64,000 bases of DNA from contig NW_026516288.1 of the NCBI RefSeq assembly GCF_025602895.1, forward strand, positions 62,001 to 126,000, read 5' to 3'. A model generated the notes under the pieces. The model saw only the letters and a list, made by a program, of their open reading frames with translations, did no database searches and was not told where the DNA came from. This document shows, in pieces, positions 60,854 to 64,000 of the stretch. This stretch comes from Polychytrium aggregatum (lineage: Eukaryota > Chytridiomycota > Chytridiomycetes > Polychytriales). Each line of letters begins with the position of its first letter. Position 1 is the first letter of the stretch. The position numbers were made by a program, and so were the translations under genes.

Positions 60854-63800
60854 TCACTTCTTGGACTTTCTGGCCTTCTTGGTGGCCGGGGGCTGACTAG
60901 CCTGCGAGCTCGTCTCGGGGATCCCAGGACCCTGCTCGGGGATCTCGACCACTTGACCGCTAGGGGGCACGCTGAGGCCCGGAACAGCAGGACTGACAAG
61001 GCGCATCACCAACTTGCTTCTCTCGCCGGTGACGCCCGCTTCTTCGATCGTGATCTGCACTGTCACCTTCAGGAAGATCTTGACGGTGAGGTTGGGTGAT
61101 GTCAACGTGTTCGCTGCGGGATCAAAGGCAAAGGCCGACGACCCGGCTGCCGCTCCCGGTGCTGTGGTGTAAACAATACCCTCGATGCCGTATCTAGCAT
61201 ACCAGTCGTACCGATGCATGACGTTAGCGTCGACTGCTGGCCCTATTTCACCACCAAACCAATGACGACACCGGTAACGAGGGTGTGGCGACAGAGTCGT
61301 GAAGCACGCATGTTACCTGGGAATCAACACCACAAATCCGTTCTTGAGCACCCGGATGACGTAGCCCTCCTCGTCCACCTTCTTGTCGCGGAAGTACAGG
61401 GTGGTGAAGAGCTCGACCGACGATCGGCCGGCGTGCTGGGCGTTGCGATGTCGGTAGTTCAGGACTGCACGGCCCCAGAGAGAGTGAATGAATGAGCACA
61501 CGCATCGATCGTACGCTCTCCACGCTGCCGTTCTGGCCACCAGCCACACGATAGCTTACCATCGGAGAGTTCGGTCATCTTGACTTTATCCGTGAGCTCC
61601 GAGGAGTACGTCCGATCCACACCAATCGCCGCTGCAAGCAAGCGGTGGACAACCAAATCTATCGAGCGGCCATACAACTGCGTTAGTTCGAGTTCCTCTC
61701 CTCTGTGCACCGACTACATGCGATACCATTGGCAAGCACGAGCAATGTCGCTGGCTACCCACCAGCGTAACGGCGAATTGGGGATGTGAAGTGCGTGTAG
61801 ATCTCAGAGGCGAGACCGTAGTGCCAGAACTCATGCTCGGCGGTGGTGCCCGAGCAAAAGTAGACAGCTTGCATCATACACCGCGTCGTCATGATGCGCA
61901 AGAGTTTGTTGAAATAGGGGTCCGAGGCGATCTGGGCAAGCGGCGGTAAAAGGTGCAGCGTAAATCCGTGCCCTGTAGCTGTCTATCGCTTGGCTACTCC
62001 CCCCAAGGTGCACCATTGACAACAGACGCTCACCACGGCCTTGTCGAGCGAGTCGGACAGAGTCTTGGAGGTCGACACGTCCAGGGTGATGCCAAGGGGC
62101 TCGAGTGCCTTGAGAAGCGTCTCAAAGCTTGTTCGGGGAGGCTTTGGATGGCGACTGCAGCAAGTGGAGTGAGTTGTTGCAGGGCAGGGTAGTTGTCAGT
62201 CGGTGAAGCGGGTATGCCTGACGCTGATTATATGCTTGTCGAGCCTACCGCAACATCGACGAATCGGGGAAGTGGCTAAAGATCTTCTTGGCGACATAGA
62301 TGTTGGCGAGAAGCATAAACTCTTCGACCAAGGCGTTGGTGTCCTTCAGTTCCTTCATCTCTGTCGATAGAATGGCCATCTTGGTCAGCCGACTGTCCGC
62401 TCGCCAGAGGCGCGGTCTCGGTGCAGTATCAACTGGGCAAGCACATGCGTCTCCGACACGCACCGACGTCAACAGGATCCTGTGAATCGTTTTCCAGATG
62501 GAACTTGACCTCGGGCGAGGCGAGGGTCAAGGCACCGCGATCCATGCGCTTCTTGCGCATCTTTTTGGCAATCTGATTGAGGATCTTGATGCCTTGCGAG
62601 ACAGGATCAACCATTTTCCTGCACATGCGTCGGATGCGACACAGCCGGCGTAAGTGGAGAGTGAGCCAGTGCCGGGGTGGCATTGTGCATCATATCGATG
62701 GCTTGGTGAAGTGCACTCTGACTTACGGGTCGTCCAGTCGTGCCTGGGCTTCATCGTACGTGAACGAGTGCTTGGAGCGGATGACACTCTTGTTGTATTT
62801 GACGCTCTGAACTTCGCCTTCCTGGTCAACTTCCTGCGAAAGGGGAATGGTAGCTCAGTCAACCCGCACAAGAGATAATGTGCACTCGTTTGATGATGGC
62901 CCTGGAAACGTACCCAAATGACCGAAAAGGCGAGCCGATCGACGTTGGAGCGCAGCGAGCAAAGATCTGCCAGGAGAATGCGGGGGTTGAGACAACGTAG
63001 CGCTAGTGTCGAGAGGGTCATTGGGTGAAGCTGCAGCAGAACTGGCCTTACTTGTGCCCAGCAGTCCGGGAAGCATATCAACACGTTTGTTGACCAGATA
63101 GACCGTGGTTCCACGTCGCGCTGCTTCGGCATCCATGGCGTTTCCCGACTTGACAAAGTGGCTCACATCGGCAATATCTGACGATGGCCACGACAAGGAG
63201 GCAGAGAGGGATAGAGGGCGATGGCGGTGGTGGGTACATTGAGTGGCAAAAGGCTGCGAGCGATCAGGTTTCGGAATTGTCATCCGGACCGATCCTGCAT
63301 TTGGCTTTGCCACTTACGAACTCCAACTTCAAAGTTGCCGTTGGGCAGCGGCTTGGCATGGAGGGCATCGTCGATATCTGTACAGCCCGGAGGGTCGATG
63401 CTGCAGATGTCCAAGTCTCTGAGGTCCCACCGGCCGGCCACATGCTCATCCTTGACGATCCAGCTCTCGCCTTCGGGTGGCAGGAAGCTCTCGACGTGCT
63501 TCGAGAACGGCGCATACGGACAGTCGTGCTCCAGCAAGAGCACCTCCGTCTCGGTATCGCGATCACCGACTTCGCCCAGGGTCTTCACAAAGTGACCCGA
63601 GGGATATCTACATCGTCGCCAACGGCACGCCAACAATGAGCCCGCTACCGCGCATCATATGCAGCGTCCCCCTCCCGCTTTGTCGCTGAGGATCAATTGT
63701 CGCAGCAACGTACCTAGAGTTGCGAGGCCAGCCATCGACGGCCACAATGATGCGCTTGCCAACCAGGCTGATGGCTTGTTTGGTTTTGATGCGAATCTTT

Positions 63801-64000
63801 GGGATACGTCGATCCATCGACCAGAAGAACACATTCTGCGAGCCGCTTCCGCCCGTCATGACGACTGATTTCTTGTCGATCGTGCCACAGTATGGCCTCC
63901 AGTTCCGCTGAATGATACCAATGACCTTGCCCGTGGGCTTGACCTCAGCGTTGGTGCTGTCGACATCCATTGCGCTGTCTCCAGGGGCAGCGGTGTCCTC
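60854..64000 (-). CDS. DIS3: Exosome exoribonuclease DIS3/RRP44, 5' part outside the window
   Basis: Twelve phase-consistent exons (64000-63714, 63607-63318, 63177-63052, 62966-62914, 62833-62727, 62618-62464, 62360-62249, 62154-62034, 61931-61763, 61658-61560, 61464-61317, 61193-60854) encode the last 668 residues. Present are the second cold-shock domain ([24 protein letters not shown]), the RNB catalytic domain with [15 protein letters not shown], whose Asp cluster binds the catalytic Mg2+, [59 protein letters not shown] and [11 protein letters not shown], and the S1 domain ([14 protein letters not shown]). The C-terminus is a Lys-rich KKARKSKK, likely nuclear targeting. RRP44 is the processive 3'-5' nuclease of the RNA exosome. 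The PIN endonuclease and first cold-shock domain lie beyond the window. All RNB acidic residues visible here look intact. Confidence 0.96.

Overview
The window looks like nuclear DNA of a zoosporic (flagellated) fungus, most likely a chytrid. It is GC-rich. Its genes have short GT..AG spliceosomal introns. It mixes fungal-type genes (an Nrg1-like C2H2 factor, a fungal kinesin with a C-terminal WVR domain, an HRI-type eIF2alpha kinase) with ciliary genes that only flagellated fungi keep (IFT140, a roadblock dynein light chain, RNF32). The species cannot be named from sequence alone. Exon joins given here were chosen by hand from splice-site sequence, reading phase and family similarity; for most genes the summed exon lengths are a multiple of three.

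Layout. 0.4-4.0 kb: M1 zinc aminopeptidase (+). 4.4-12.9 kb: IFT140 (-), many exons, convergent with the peptidase. 13.5-14.5 kb: cytochrome c oxidase subunit Va/6 (-), divergent from a Mn-type cation diffusion facilitator (CDF) at 15.1-16.9 kb (+). 17.8-20.1 kb: NUDT12/NPY1-like NADH pyrophosphatase (-), divergent from the ribosome-assembly factor MRT4 (20.6-21.8 kb, +). 22.8-25.2 kb: protein with three cyclic-nucleotide-binding domains (+). 25.8-28.4 kb: atypical Rho-like GTPase with a long tail (-). 29.6-32.4 kb: Cys-rich conserved protein with a His/Gln/Pro-rich N-terminus (-). 32.4-35.5 kb: gene-poor, with a 29-copy hexanucleotide repeat. 35.5-38.5 kb: Zn-type CDF (-). 39.0-40.8 kb: kinesin-13-like motor (-). 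41.5-45.5 kb: HRI-like eIF2alpha kinase (-). 46.5-47.3 kb: roadblock dynein light chain (-), head-to-head with RNF32 (47.5-49.5 kb, +). 49.5-54.9 kb: strongly strand-skewed, gene-poor block. 54.9-56.1 kb: C2H2 regulator (+). 57.2-58.3 kb: putative surface protein (-). 59.4-60.6 kb: class I methyltransferase (+). 60.9 kb to the window edge: DIS3/RRP44 exosome nuclease (-), lacking its N-terminus.

Functional themes. Four genes serve cilia or microtubules (IFT140, roadblock light chain, RNF32, kinesin-13-like), and two of these form a head-to-head pair. Two CDF metal transporters of different metal classes are present. Several genes control translation, ribosomes or RNA (HRI-like kinase, MRT4, DIS3). 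The oddest protein is the Rho-like GTPase: the positions equivalent to Ras Gly12 and Gln61 are both substituted, and there is a roughly 420-residue low-complexity tail without a CAAX box. Non-coding curiosities include three copies of a ~90-bp dispersed element, short-period tandem repeats inside several introns, a 10-nt micro-exon, and a first coding exon that consists only of the ATG.
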